From the NCBI GenBank assembly GCA_036001465.1, contig DASYUH010000010.1:1-64000 (forward strand): a DNA stretch of 64,000 nt. Reading direction: 5' to 3'. The notes under the pieces are model-generated. The model made no database searches. It had not been told where the DNA came from and saw nothing but the letters and a program-made list of their open reading frames with translations. This DNA comes from Candidatus Polarisedimenticolia bacterium. GTDB taxonomy: Bacteria > Acidobacteriota > Polarisedimenticolia > Gp22-AA2. This document shows positions 52,252 to 60,964 of the stretch, piece by piece. Both the position numbers and the translations under genes were made by a program. The number at the start of each line of letters is the position of its first letter. Within the stretch, counting starts at the first letter, position 1.

Positions 52252-52695
52252 TCAGACGCGCTCCGTGTTGTACCTCGGGATGTTGTAGTCTCCGACCTTC
52301 AGCCCAGTGACCGTGACCTCGATCTCCTCGCGCATCTCGTGCCCATGCACTGCGGTTCTCAGGCCCGAAATGAAACCGTTGTCCCAGCGAATCGTCTGAA
52401 TGATGTTCGTAGGCTCGTTGGCCGGGGCGACCGTGATCTCCCCTTTGAGCGTCGCCCTCTGACCGAGAGCCGCGGCCGCCCGGACGGTCTCGTCCTCACG
52501 CTGCGTTTTGCCGTTCTCATCCGGCATCGATTTGATGCGGCTCAGGAGGAGGGTATCGATGTCGAAACCATCCATTCCCAAGTGGCCCCCTGGACCGGGT
52601 GGGCGCCCGAAGCCCCACCTCAGGTCGGTCACGTTCTTGACCTCGAACTGACTGCCGCCCTGCGCGGGCGTCAACTTCACCTTCAGCTTCACCAT
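52252..52695 (-). CDS. Tube (Hcp/gp19-like) protein
   Basis: This 147-residue, beta-rich protein has no signal peptide. Features: KLKVKLTPAQGGSQFEVKN, LGMDGFDIDTLLLSRIKS, TNIIQTIRWDNGFISGLR and EEIEVTVTGLKVGD. Size, place between sheath and VgrG, and the W-D-N-G plus closing beta-strand agree with Hcp/TssD or gp19-like tube proteins, but no short diagnostic motif exists for this fold. It has a strong GGAGG seven bases before the ATG at 52695, fitting a protein needed in many copies. The alternative, a baseplate accessory protein, is less likely. Confidence 0.6.
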   Translation of the reverse strand: MVKLKVKLTPAQGGSQFEVKNVTDLRWGFGRPPGPGGHLGMDGFDIDTLLLSRIKSMPDENGKTQREDETVRAAAALGQRATLKGEITVAPANEPTNIIQTIRWDNGFISGLRTAVHGHEMREEIEVTVTGLKVGDYNIPRYNTERV

Positions 52696-52741
52696 GTTTC
52701 AGCCTCCTCGACCCCGAGCACGCCGCCATGGCGGGGGATGA

Positions 52742-54148
52742 TTAGCGAATCTCGTACTCTCCGAGTTTCTCCTTCTTCAACGGCTTGGACAGGCGGATTT
52801 CGGCCCTTTCTGTGATTTCGCGGTAGTACAGCTCGAAATCGATCATCAGTGAGCGTTTCGCCTCATCGGTCGTCACCTTGGCCCGGCTGCCGTCGCGGAA
52901 CATCCGATCGACACCGGTATTGAGGACCATGAAATCAGACAGCTTGTGCTCCACGACGCGCTGCGCCTCCTCCAGGTCATGGAGCAGGCCGTACTTGTTG
53001 ACGATCCACTCGGTGTAGCGGATGAGGCGCATCTCGACGACCGCCATGCCGATCTGGACCCCGCCGCCCGACCGGCTGAGCATGTACGGACCCCACACGA
53101 CGACCTGGTTGCTCCCCTCGGAGAGCGTGATGGCGGGGTTCAGGCGATGCGCCCCGTAAAGACCCGAGTGGTCCTTGTCCTTGAGACGCAGATCGAGCAA
53201 GACTCCTTGCACGCCGGCGATCGGGTGCATGTAACCGTCCGGGGGCTGCCAGGGCTTTCCCTGGGCAATCAGATCGAGATACATCCCGAACCAGGGTCCC
53301 GAAAGAGAGATGTAAACGTCCTGTTTCTCGGCCGCATGCCGCCCTTCGATGCGCTGGCGAACGAGACCCTTGTTCGCGATGAGCCCGGCGTGACGCAGGT
53401 CCACCTCGTCGCCCGGCAGCGTCTCGAGCAGCCCGCCCTCGGCCGAGGCCCGGCGGAGCTTGTCGAGGGAGTCGTAGGAAGGAGCGTCGCTGAACAGGAT
53501 GCAGCGATGTTCGTGGACCACGCGCGCCAGGCGCTTCAGCTTGGTCGTGCCGCCCACCCACCCCTGTACCAGGAGAAACGCCCGGGACTTGCGTGGATCC
53601 GGCTTGTCGACGTACCGGCTCAGCTCGTCGGCCAGGAACCGACAGCCGATGTCGGACGCAATCTCGTCCGCCGAAGCGTTGATCGCGAAGATCTTGTCTC
53701 GGAAGTGATCGCGGGCGTTCTGCATGTTCTCGAAGGTGAGGGCGGCGTACCGGACCGCTTCCTCCTTTTGACGATTGCCTTCCAGGAGCGTCACCCAGGC
53801 GGCCTCCATAGTGTCCCGATAGACGTCCGCCTGCTCGCGCGCGCTCTCGGCGAGCGTGAGCCCTTTTTCCCTCGCGCTACGATCGAGTTCGAGCAGGGCG
53901 TGAATCTGCTCCAGGAGGCCGCGCCGCCGCATCCGGGTCTCCGGATCCTGGCCGGCGAGAATCTGCTGGAAGTCCGCCTCGTCTTCCCTGATGGCGATGC
54001 CCGGTGCCGCGATCCGCACGGGATCGCCCGACGCCGGTCTCAGCCCCGGAAGCATGCCGATGAGCTCGGGCTGCATCACCTCGGGATCGGCGGGGAGCGC
54101 CGAAGCCGTACTCGCTTGTTCCCTGACCTGGACGATGTCTTCACTCAT
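52742..54148 (-). CDS. Contractile sheath-like protein (TssC-like, divergent)
   Basis: The 468-residue soluble protein is the likely large sheath component. The C-terminal half has AHRLNPAITLSEGSNQVVVW, then GPYMLSRSGGGVQIGMAVVE and MRLIRYTEWIVNKYG, resembling the sheath signature where a VWG-type strand is followed by the handshake region. The N-terminal half is helical (LLEQIHALLELDRSAREKG). The overall match to canonical TssC is weak, especially near the end (LSKPLKKEKLGEYEIR). In T6SS, TssC assembles with TssB around the Hcp tube and is recycled by ClpV. It overlaps the 475-residue gene by 8 bp, as tssB and tssC often do, and precedes the tube gene. Confidence 0.6.
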   Translation of the reverse strand: MSEDIVQVREQASTASALPADPEVMQPELIGMLPGLRPASGDPVRIAAPGIAIREDEADFQQILAGQDPETRMRRRGLLEQIHALLELDRSAREKGLTLAESAREQADVYRDTMEAAWVTLLEGNRQKEEAVRYAALTFENMQNARDHFRDKIFAINASADEIASDIGCRFLADELSRYVDKPDPRKSRAFLLVQGWVGGTTKLKRLARVVHEHRCILFSDAPSYDSLDKLRRASAEGGLLETLPGDEVDLRHAGLIANKGLVRQRIEGRHAAEKQDVYISLSGPWFGMYLDLIAQGKPWQPPDGYMHPIAGVQGVLLDLRLKDKDHSGLYGAHRLNPAITLSEGSNQVVVWGPYMLSRSGGGVQIGMAVVEMRLIRYTEWIVNKYGLLHDLEEAQRVVEHKLSDFMVLNTGVDRMFRDGSRAKVTTDEAKRSLMIDFELYYREITERAEIRLSKPLKKEKLGEYEIR

Positions 54149-55568
54149 GGTTCTTCTCCGCCTCCTCGAGGAATCGAAGCATGGACTGGAGTTTGGCGAT
54201 CTCTTCGGGGGTGAGTCGACCCCGGCCGCGTTCGCTCAGGTATCGCTGGCACTCCTCGTACGTCCGGTACCGTACGTACCAGCCGAACAGCGTCGGGTCC
54301 CGGCGCGTCATGCCGTCGGGCGTGAAGGTGTCCTCGTCCTCGACCGGGATCGAGAGATGAACGGTCTCGCCGCCTACGCCCTTGACGTTCCCCTCCAGGC
54401 GAATATCGAAGCCGCGGCTGATGTCGCGGACGCTATTCACCTTGATCTGTCGCAGGCCGCGATCCAGCTCGTCCTTCGTTCGGCCACCAGGCGGGACATT
54501 GAACGGACAGACGATTTCGATTGTCCCGTCCGATACGGGATCGGCGCCCGAAATCTCCTGCGGATAAACGATGTCCGACTTGGGTATCGACATCCTGAGA
54601 TCCTCCCCTTCGTTGAGGAACCTTGCCGTCTTCTTTCGTTCGATCCAACGGCCCAGCGAGCTGGTTTTCGGGAAGAAATCGTCGGCGATCACGATTTGTC
54701 CTGGAATCGGCCCCTCGCTGACGAGGGAGATCAAGCCGCGCGCGAGGAGATCACGCGCTTGGCGGGCCGAGCAGTCCTCGGCCAGGGCCAGAAACCCTTT
54801 TGGTGGACGGATGCGGCGCCACGCGCCATCCGAGGGCCCTGTCAGCAACGCCTGCACGATGGAGGCGATCGGGGAGAGGGTGAGCCGGCGCGGCTGGTTA
54901 TCCAGCGCGGGCAGCTCGATCGTGGCCTGATTCATGCCAAGCAGAAGGTGCGATCCCGCGGCTTCGAGGCCTGACTGGCCGCTGTCCGCAATGACGACCA
55001 CCCCGGAGGCCTGCGCCGTGCTCAGGAGATCGCTGGAGATCGGCTCCCCTGCCATCCAGCAAAGCGCACGGAACGGACCGTGTATCGTGTCCGCCAGCAG
55101 CTGCGCGGCTTCCGGGGACACGGCCACGACGGAGTAGCGCCAGGGCCGGCTTGCGTCGAGCGCCCAGGCCAGGGTCCTCACCAGCGTCTCGTTGGGGACC
55201 GAAATCTCGAGCAGCCGAAGGACCGCGGCCTTATGCACTTCCTTGAGGCGAAACGCGAGGTACGCCGCTTCTTCCAGGCAGAACCTGGAGTCTCGATCGC
55301 TGCCGGCCATGAGCACCATCAGGTCACGCGCGGCCATGCGAAGTGTCTTCAGCGTCTCTTCGGAATAGATTCTCGTGAGATCGCCCAGGGGTAGGTTCAG
55401 AGCCTGGAACAAGCAGGAGACCGACGACGGATCGGGAAGGCGCACGGAATCCGGTCGCGGAGTCGTCTCGACGCAGTCGATCACGACGCGATCCGGCTCA
55501 CACCGCGGGCTCGGGGTCAGGGAGCGTGGGAGCAGGGCAGCGAATCGCCTGACGAGGTTGGCAATCAT
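54141..55568 (-). CDS. Unrecognised injection-cluster protein, possible TssB-like C-terminus
   Basis: The 475-residue soluble protein has no motif I recognise with confidence. Residues about 45-160 are helical (CLFQALNLPLGDLTRIYSEE, FRLKEVHKAAVLRLLEISVP). About 165-320 resembles an alpha/beta domain (GVVVIADSGQSG, GQIVIADDFF). The last about 150 residues contain PVEDEDTFTPDGMTRRDPTL and a helix (LTPEEIAKLQSMLRFLEEAE), loosely like the TssB pattern DDFSPEAVARQVP followed by the C-terminal helix. No free TssB is found in the cluster, and the gene overlaps the sheath-like gene by 8 bp, so a fused TssB is an inference to be tested. It overlaps the ClpV gene by ATGA. Confidence 0.45.
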   Translation of the reverse strand: MIANLVRRFAALLPRSLTPSPRCEPDRVVIDCVETTPRPDSVRLPDPSSVSCLFQALNLPLGDLTRIYSEETLKTLRMAARDLMVLMAGSDRDSRFCLEEAAYLAFRLKEVHKAAVLRLLEISVPNETLVRTLAWALDASRPWRYSVVAVSPEAAQLLADTIHGPFRALCWMAGEPISSDLLSTAQASGVVVIADSGQSGLEAAGSHLLLGMNQATIELPALDNQPRRLTLSPIASIVQALLTGPSDGAWRRIRPPKGFLALAEDCSARQARDLLARGLISLVSEGPIPGQIVIADDFFPKTSSLGRWIERKKTARFLNEGEDLRMSIPKSDIVYPQEISGADPVSDGTIEIVCPFNVPPGGRTKDELDRGLRQIKVNSVRDISRGFDIRLEGNVKGVGGETVHLSIPVEDEDTFTPDGMTRRDPTLFGWYVRYRTYEECQRYLSERGRGRLTPEEIAKLQSMLRFLEEAEKNHE

Positions 55569-57769
55569 CGAGGCGTCGTTGTGGATTCCGCGCGCGCCAG
55601 GAGTCGGCCGTCCTCGGCGACGGCCAGTCTGATCGACGCGGCCTTGGGGGCATCGACCGGCACCGAGAGGAGGGCATCGACGACCGCCGGCGTCGCCTCG
55701 GATTGAAGATACCTCAGGATATGTCGCGCTCCTGCCTCCCCGTCCGCGGGCCGACTCGCCGCCTTGACTACGGGATCATCCCAGGTCAGATCGACATCGT
55801 GAGTTCGAAGAGCGAGCGCACGCAAGCGCTCGAGCTGGTAAGCGGCAATCGCGGCGCGTGCCTTGGCGTCGAGCGCCTGGAAGGGAACGAATGATTCGAT
55901 TCTATCGAGGAATTCCGGACGGAAGATCGGCCGCAGCCGCTCCAGGATCGCTTCGCGCGTGGCGCCCGAGAGCGCCTCTCCGCCCTCACACCCGGCGTTG
56001 GACGTGAAGACGCAAAATGCATGACGGAACGACACGAGACAACCGCGCTTGTCGTGAATCTCGCCGTTATCCAGGATCTGCAGGAAGAGATTGAAGATGG
56101 CCGGATGCGCCTTCTCGATCTCGTCGAACAAAATGACCCGGTGCGGGTTCTCGCGCAGCGGCTCCGTGAGACGGCCCCCCTCTTCGCTCTGGACAAGACC
56201 CTTGTCGGAGCCGATGAGGGTGGAGATGGAGGAGCGCGACTGGTATTCGCTCATGTCGTAGCGCAGCAGCATCGACTCGCTTCCCATCAGATAGTGGGCG
56301 AGAAGGCGCGCGCACTCCGTTTTTCCGGTGCCGGGCGGTCCGAGGAAAAAGATGCGACCCCGTGGCCTCCGAGGATCGGAGAGGTTCATGAGCGCCACCT
56401 TGACCGTCTTCTCGAGGACCGGGAGAACGTGGCCCTGCCCGAAGATCTGCTCGCCGAAGGCGCGCTCGAGACCACGAATCTTGTCGCCGACTCCGCTGTC
56501 GAGGTGCTCGATCGGGATACGATGTTGCTGGGACAGAGACAGCAGAACCTCCCGTGGCGTCACGACTCTGGTGACGGACCCGGCACTCCCTTCGGGTCGC
56601 ATGCCCTCCTCGAAGGCGACCCGCGCCGCCGCCCCGCGAAGCAGCCCTTCGGCGGCCCCCGGGAGCGGGATATGCGGCAGGTGCTCGCGACACAGCGTCA
56701 GCGCGCTCTCGATCGCGTCATCGCCCGCTTCCACCCCGAAACTCTCGCGGAGCCGCTCGGACTGGGTCGCCAGAAGCCGGCGGCCTTCTTCGGCCGTCGC
56801 GGGTGCGACCTGCACCTGGCCGAAGCAGCGCAGGAACGAGACCTGTTTTTCCATTTTCTCGCGCAAGAGATCGTGTGTCGTGCAGCCGAGGATTGTGATC
56901 TCCTGGCTCTTGAGGTAGGGAAGCAGGGTGGAGGCGATGTCGATGCCGCCACCCGTCGAGCCGCCCCCCGCGAGGAGGTGCAGGTCTTCGACGACCAGCA
57001 CGTGGGGCGTTTCGGTCGCCAGGATCCCCTGGACGAGACACTCGACTCGCTGCTCCAGCTCGCCGCGGTACGTCGTGCCGGCGACGAGTCGGGTCGGATC
57101 GAGCTCCGCGAACTCCAACTTCCTCAAGGTCTCGGGGCAGGCCCCCTCCCTAATCCTTCGAATGACTAGACGGACGAGCGAACGGCGACCGCTGCCGACC
57201 GGCCCGACGAGGAGAGGGTTGCAATAGAGAAGGCTCAGGAGGACTTCTTCCACCAGGAGCCGCCGATCCACCAGGAAGCGATCGTCCCGGCGCGGCCGAA
57301 AGGGCTGCAGGCAATTACTGGTTCGCGGCCCCGTCTCATCCGTGGATGGCATGGGAACGATTTCACGCGCCGATTCGTCGGGTGGCGAGACCCGCTCCGC
57401 GGCCTCCGCGCCCACACGCCGGCCTACTTCCTCGCGTAGAGTGGCGGAAATACCAGAGGCGGGCGAGAGAAGGGCTGTCAGGAGGTCGTCCGCGACCACG
57501 GCGCTGCGCCCTTCGCGTGACGCGTAGGCCGCCGCCTCGGCCAGGGCACCGGTCCGCAAGCCCTTCGACAATTCGACGCCCGGTGGATTGAATGGCAGTC
57601 GCGGCCGCGAGTCGAGGGCCGCGCTCAGGACGTCGGCTGATCGAGTCCTGCCTTGACGGAGCAGCAGAGTCTCGAGGAGCTGCTCGGGGGCGCAGAACAT
57701 CTGTCGCCGGCGCTTTGCCCCCTGCCGGGCAAGCTCGAGGAGGTCGAGGACGGCCGGGGAGAGCGTCAT
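55565..57769 (-). CDS. clpV: ClpV/ClpB-like AAA+ ATPase with degenerate first nucleotide site
   Basis: The 734-residue protein has a Clp N-domain (about 1-130) and two AAA+ modules. In NBD1 the Walker A reads GPVGSGRRS (189-197), so the conserved Lys-Thr is Arg-Arg, and Walker B reads VLVVEDL (257-263) instead of hhhhDE. In NBD2 Walker A is GPPGTGKTE (478-486) and Walker B is VILFDEIEKAH (546-556), both intact. There is no long M-domain, so it is shorter than ClpB (about 860) and ClpV (about 880). ClpV disassembles contracted TssBC sheaths for reuse; the position among sheath, spike and membrane genes supports this. It overlaps both neighbours by ATGA. Confidence 0.85.
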   Translation of the reverse strand: MTLSPAVLDLLELARQGAKRRRQMFCAPEQLLETLLLRQGRTRSADVLSAALDSRPRLPFNPPGVELSKGLRTGALAEAAAYASREGRSAVVADDLLTALLSPASGISATLREEVGRRVGAEAAERVSPPDESAREIVPMPSTDETGPRTSNCLQPFRPRRDDRFLVDRRLLVEEVLLSLLYCNPLLVGPVGSGRRSLVRLVIRRIREGACPETLRKLEFAELDPTRLVAGTTYRGELEQRVECLVQGILATETPHVLVVEDLHLLAGGGSTGGGIDIASTLLPYLKSQEITILGCTTHDLLREKMEKQVSFLRCFGQVQVAPATAEEGRRLLATQSERLRESFGVEAGDDAIESALTLCREHLPHIPLPGAAEGLLRGAAARVAFEEGMRPEGSAGSVTRVVTPREVLLSLSQQHRIPIEHLDSGVGDKIRGLERAFGEQIFGQGHVLPVLEKTVKVALMNLSDPRRPRGRIFFLGPPGTGKTECARLLAHYLMGSESMLLRYDMSEYQSRSSISTLIGSDKGLVQSEEGGRLTEPLRENPHRVILFDEIEKAHPAIFNLFLQILDNGEIHDKRGCLVSFRHAFCVFTSNAGCEGGEALSGATREAILERLRPIFRPEFLDRIESFVPFQALDAKARAAIAAYQLERLRALALRTHDVDLTWDDPVVKAASRPADGEAGARHILRYLQSEATPAVVDALLSVPVDAPKAASIRLAVAEDGRLLARAESTTTPR

Positions 57770-59880
57770 CGCTCCGTCCGGCCGTCCGGGGCGGTGATCG
57801 TGCCGGTGGGGGACTGGGCTGCCGCCACGGCCTCGGAGCGGCCCGGACCGGCCGAATCCCTGGTCCAGGACAGCCGAATACGCACCCTGTCGGGCGGCAG
57901 GGCGGGCTTCCCCCTCCGGAAGGGGACGCGAGTGGACTCCCCCTTGAGATTCAGGATCGGGGAGGTGCCGGACCGGCTATCGACGACCAGTCCATAGAGC
58001 CGGACGATCGAGTCACCGCATTGCCTCGTCCAGCCCTGCGGAGGAATCGAAAGCGACGCTGTGCCCCCCCGCCCTTCCCTGAAGAATCGACGCGACGCAT
58101 CGTCCGTCACCTTCCACGTGAGGTCGAGTCTCTCTCCGGGCCCGATCGCGATCTTCGGTCGCGGATAACCGGAGGACGGGCAGCTCACCTGGGGCGCCTC
58201 GTGACGCTCGACCACTTGGCCGCCGAGCAGGGCGAAAACCCGATCCACGAGGAGAATCGCGGGTCCGCTCTTCGTCGGATCGACCGTCACCGTGCCCTCG
58301 ATATCCATGAACGGCTCCCCTCGCGGGACGTAGCGTGCGAATCGGACGAGTATGTCGTTGCCGCTCGCATTGAACTGGTCCTGGAGATCCTGGTAGAACC
58401 GGTAGAAATCCTTGGGGACGCTCATCGTGAACAGAGGCCTGAGCCGGTCGGCTTCAGCCTGTCGTCCCAGACCGTCGACGAATTTCAGCGCCAGCGCGGC
58501 CACGTCGGGATCCGGAGCGATCTGGGCGAGGCCTTCGCCGCGTCGCTCCAAAGACAGGAGGGCCGCGAGGGCGCCGCTCTGAGAGAGACAGTCGTCCCAC
58601 GGCTTCCAGGTGGTGGGCGCGAAGCCGGTCTTGACCGACTCCAGCACCCAATCACGATGGACTCCAATCTGTCCCTGAATGAAGTCCCCAATCCTGTCGA
58701 CCATCTCGAGACGGTTCGGATCCTCGGTCGCGCCAAGGAGCGTGAAGACCCCTTCGATGGTCTTCCGGCAGGACTTGGTCTGGACGTCCAGAATATCGAG
58801 GAGATACTCCCTGTGCGCCTGAACTTCCACGGTCGACAGGGCTCGTCGCAGGTTGTCCGTCGCTCCGCCGAGTTGCAAACCCATGCCGACCAGGCGTACG
58901 GGATTCCTCGAATAGTCCAGGATGGCTCGCTTGAGCTGCGGTTCCAGGCCCTTCGCCGGTCCGCACGAGAGACGTCCAATCTCGTCGGACGACAGGCGAG
59001 AGGGGAGGCTCCAGGCTAGGCCTGCGGTGACCGCGAAGAGGAGGGCGGCGAGCACCGCCGCCGTGGTCGAGAGCCGGAGGCCGCGGGTTCGAACGCGTGA
59101 CCTTCGGCCCTCGATCCACGTCCCGAGAGGTCCTTCTGCGCCGACGCTGGGGCTCTCCTCATTGATGAACAGAACGGGACAGGGGCGTCCGGCGGCCCGG
59201 CGAATGACGTCGAGGAATTCGGCGAGCGTGTGGTTCGAGGCGATCTCCTCCTTGAGGAAGCGGACCCAGTCCGGATCTGCGAGTCCGTCACCGGCGCGGC
59301 CGCTGGCCGCCGCGATCTGGGTCAGGATCGCCTGGCGCAGGTCGATTCCGTCCCGTATCTCGAGAACGACCTGGCTCGCATGGCGTGGCGAAAGGTTGGC
59401 CGGCATTCCGGTGAGAACGATCGCCGTTCGACGCAGACGCCCGCGCCTGCGCGCGTACGCCACGCTGAATGGGAGGCAGAATTTCAGACAGTCCTCCTGG
59501 ACGCCGCCTTCCAGAATGTCGCGATAGGGCAGACAGAGCAGAATCGTGTCGCACTCGACTTGCCAGGGTCCCTCCACCGGGCCCTTCCTCGTGAGGTCCC
59601 ACTGAGGCACATGCACATTCCACCACCGGTTTCGTCTCGACCCTTCCACGGGGAGATAGACGACCTGATAGACATCGGGGCCGGGGGGCGCCTCGCCCGC
59701 ATGCTCGGATGGCCGAGCCGGCACGCCGGTCCGGCCGCCGCTTCGCAACAGGTCGATCACCGACCTGCAGTCGAGCTCCGAAGGGCCCACGATCGCGATC
59801 TCCCGATCGGCGCGGGGGCGGCGTCTTTGTGAAACGGCTCGGCGCAGAAAGTCGGCGCAGCGGGAAATGATCGGCCACAT
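57766..59880 (-). CDS. Single-pass membrane protein with degenerate GTPase-like domain (TssM-like position)
   Basis: The 704-residue protein has an N-terminal part, about 25-200, that resembles a GTPase fold: strand EIAIVGPSELDCRSVIDLL where the P-loop Lys is absent, then a TILLCLP strand and AIVLTGMPAN in the place of the base-specificity motif. One membrane helix lies at about 271-291 (TTAAVLAALLFAVTAGLAW). The C-terminal part (about 295-704) is mostly helical, then beta-rich near the end (PAILLVDRVFALLGGQVVER, DRVRIRLSW). TssM/IcmF has an N-terminal membrane segment, a GTPase-like domain and a large periplasmic part, but is about 1200 residues; this is a shorter analogue at best. It starts one base after the next upstream gene. 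Confidence 0.5.
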   Translation of the reverse strand: MWPIISRCADFLRRAVSQRRRPRADREIAIVGPSELDCRSVIDLLRSGGRTGVPARPSEHAGEAPPGPDVYQVVYLPVEGSRRNRWWNVHVPQWDLTRKGPVEGPWQVECDTILLCLPYRDILEGGVQEDCLKFCLPFSVAYARRRGRLRRTAIVLTGMPANLSPRHASQVVLEIRDGIDLRQAILTQIAAASGRAGDGLADPDWVRFLKEEIASNHTLAEFLDVIRRAAGRPCPVLFINEESPSVGAEGPLGTWIEGRRSRVRTRGLRLSTTAAVLAALLFAVTAGLAWSLPSRLSSDEIGRLSCGPAKGLEPQLKRAILDYSRNPVRLVGMGLQLGGATDNLRRALSTVEVQAHREYLLDILDVQTKSCRKTIEGVFTLLGATEDPNRLEMVDRIGDFIQGQIGVHRDWVLESVKTGFAPTTWKPWDDCLSQSGALAALLSLERRGEGLAQIAPDPDVAALALKFVDGLGRQAEADRLRPLFTMSVPKDFYRFYQDLQDQFNASGNDILVRFARYVPRGEPFMDIEGTVTVDPTKSGPAILLVDRVFALLGGQVVERHEAPQVSCPSSGYPRPKIAIGPGERLDLTWKVTDDASRRFFREGRGGTASLSIPPQGWTRQCGDSIVRLYGLVVDSRSGTSPILNLKGESTRVPFRRGKPALPPDRVRIRLSWTRDSAGPGRSEAVAAAQSPTGTITAPDGRTER

Positions 59881-59881
59881 G

Positions 59882-60964
59882 TCAGTTCTCCTCCGAGCCC
59901 GATGGATCGGTCGCGCTCATCCGCGGGGCACCCTGGGAAGAATCGGCGACGCCCCGCACGGCGGTCACCGCCCGTGAGCCGGCCCGGCCCTCCGCTTGCT
60001 CGATCACGGTCGTCGCCAGAAGGCGGTTCGAGACGTTCCACGCGGCAATTTGACGTCGCGCCTGCCACACGAGGACCGCGGACGCGAGCAGGAGGAACAT
60101 CGCCACACCGTAACGCAGCATCACTCCCCGCCGGACGCCGGGGACATAGTTGCTGTAGCCCAGCCGCTTCAGGATGAGACGTGCGAGCCTTCCTCCCCTG
60201 GCACCCACCCTTCCGAGCAGACCTTCTCGCGCCAGCTGGAATTCCAGTCTCGACGCCCGGCATGCCGGGCTGACGGCGTCCTGGGCCTGGGAGGCCGCGT
60301 CGCGGGCTCGCCAAGCCAGAAGATGCAGCACCTGGAGCGGCCAGGGCCAGATGCTGAATTCTTCCACCGATGTGACCGCCTGGTCGCGGATCAGGCCGCC
60401 GTCCTGAAACAGAATTTCTCCCGCCGTCTCGAGGTAGTCGATGGCGAGCAGGGTGGCGCCGGTCCCGGCCTGGCGGCCACGAAGACTCGCGAGCCGCCGC
60501 ACCAGGCGCTCGTGGTTCCCCCATTCGCCCAGCCGGTTGAGTTCGCGAAGCAGACCCAGGTTGTCGTCCAGGTTGATGGTCTTGGCCAGGAGGACGAAGA
60601 GCAGGACGAACCGGTCCCTTCGCCGCCGGGAAGCGCCGCCGAGTCGGCCGAAACGGCCTTGCCCACCCTCGAACCAGTCCAAGAGGTGCCGTACCCTCTG
60701 CTCGTCGGCGAGCTCCGCGAATCGCGCCAGCTCGTCCCGCATCGCAGCGGTGCCGTCGGGCAGCGGGGTTCGGCGCTGCAGGCGCCGCAGCGCGAGGAGA
60801 ACCTGATGCTCCTGCCGGGTGGAGGTTGGAATAGCCACATACCGTGCCATGTCGAGTAAGAGCCTCAATCCGGCGACGAGATCTCCGCCCCCCCAGGACG
60901 GATCAGGACGGGCACCCGGGCGCGAATCAGGGAAAGTTCTAGGGTCAGCAGTAATAGAGGGCAT
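59882..60964 (-). CDS. Unrecognised single-pass membrane protein of the injection cluster
   Basis: The product of about 360 residues is mostly helical and Arg-rich (HQVLLALRRLQRRT, RDRFVLLFVLLAKTINLDDN, HERLVRRLASLRGRQ), with one membrane helix near residues 282-301 (YGVAMFLLLASAVLVWQ). Most of it is therefore cytoplasmic, which recalls TssL in general layout (cytoplasmic helical domain followed by one C-terminal helix), but no sequence motif supports this. The ATG at 60964 is preferred, as GGAG lies six bases upstream; the ATG two codons earlier (60970) touches that site. It overlaps the first gene of the operon by 20 bp and ends one base before the TssM-like gene. Confidence 0.5.
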   Translation of the reverse strand: MPSITADPRTFPDSRPGARPDPSWGGGDLVAGLRLLLDMARYVAIPTSTRQEHQVLLALRRLQRRTPLPDGTAAMRDELARFAELADEQRVRHLLDWFEGGQGRFGRLGGASRRRRDRFVLLFVLLAKTINLDDNLGLLRELNRLGEWGNHERLVRRLASLRGRQAGTGATLLAIDYLETAGEILFQDGGLIRDQAVTSVEEFSIWPWPLQVLHLLAWRARDAASQAQDAVSPACRASRLEFQLAREGLLGRVGARGGRLARLILKRLGYSNYVPGVRRGVMLRYGVAMFLLLASAVLVWQARRQIAAWNVSNRLLATTVIEQAEGRAGSRAVTAVRGVADSSQGAPRMSATDPSGSEEN

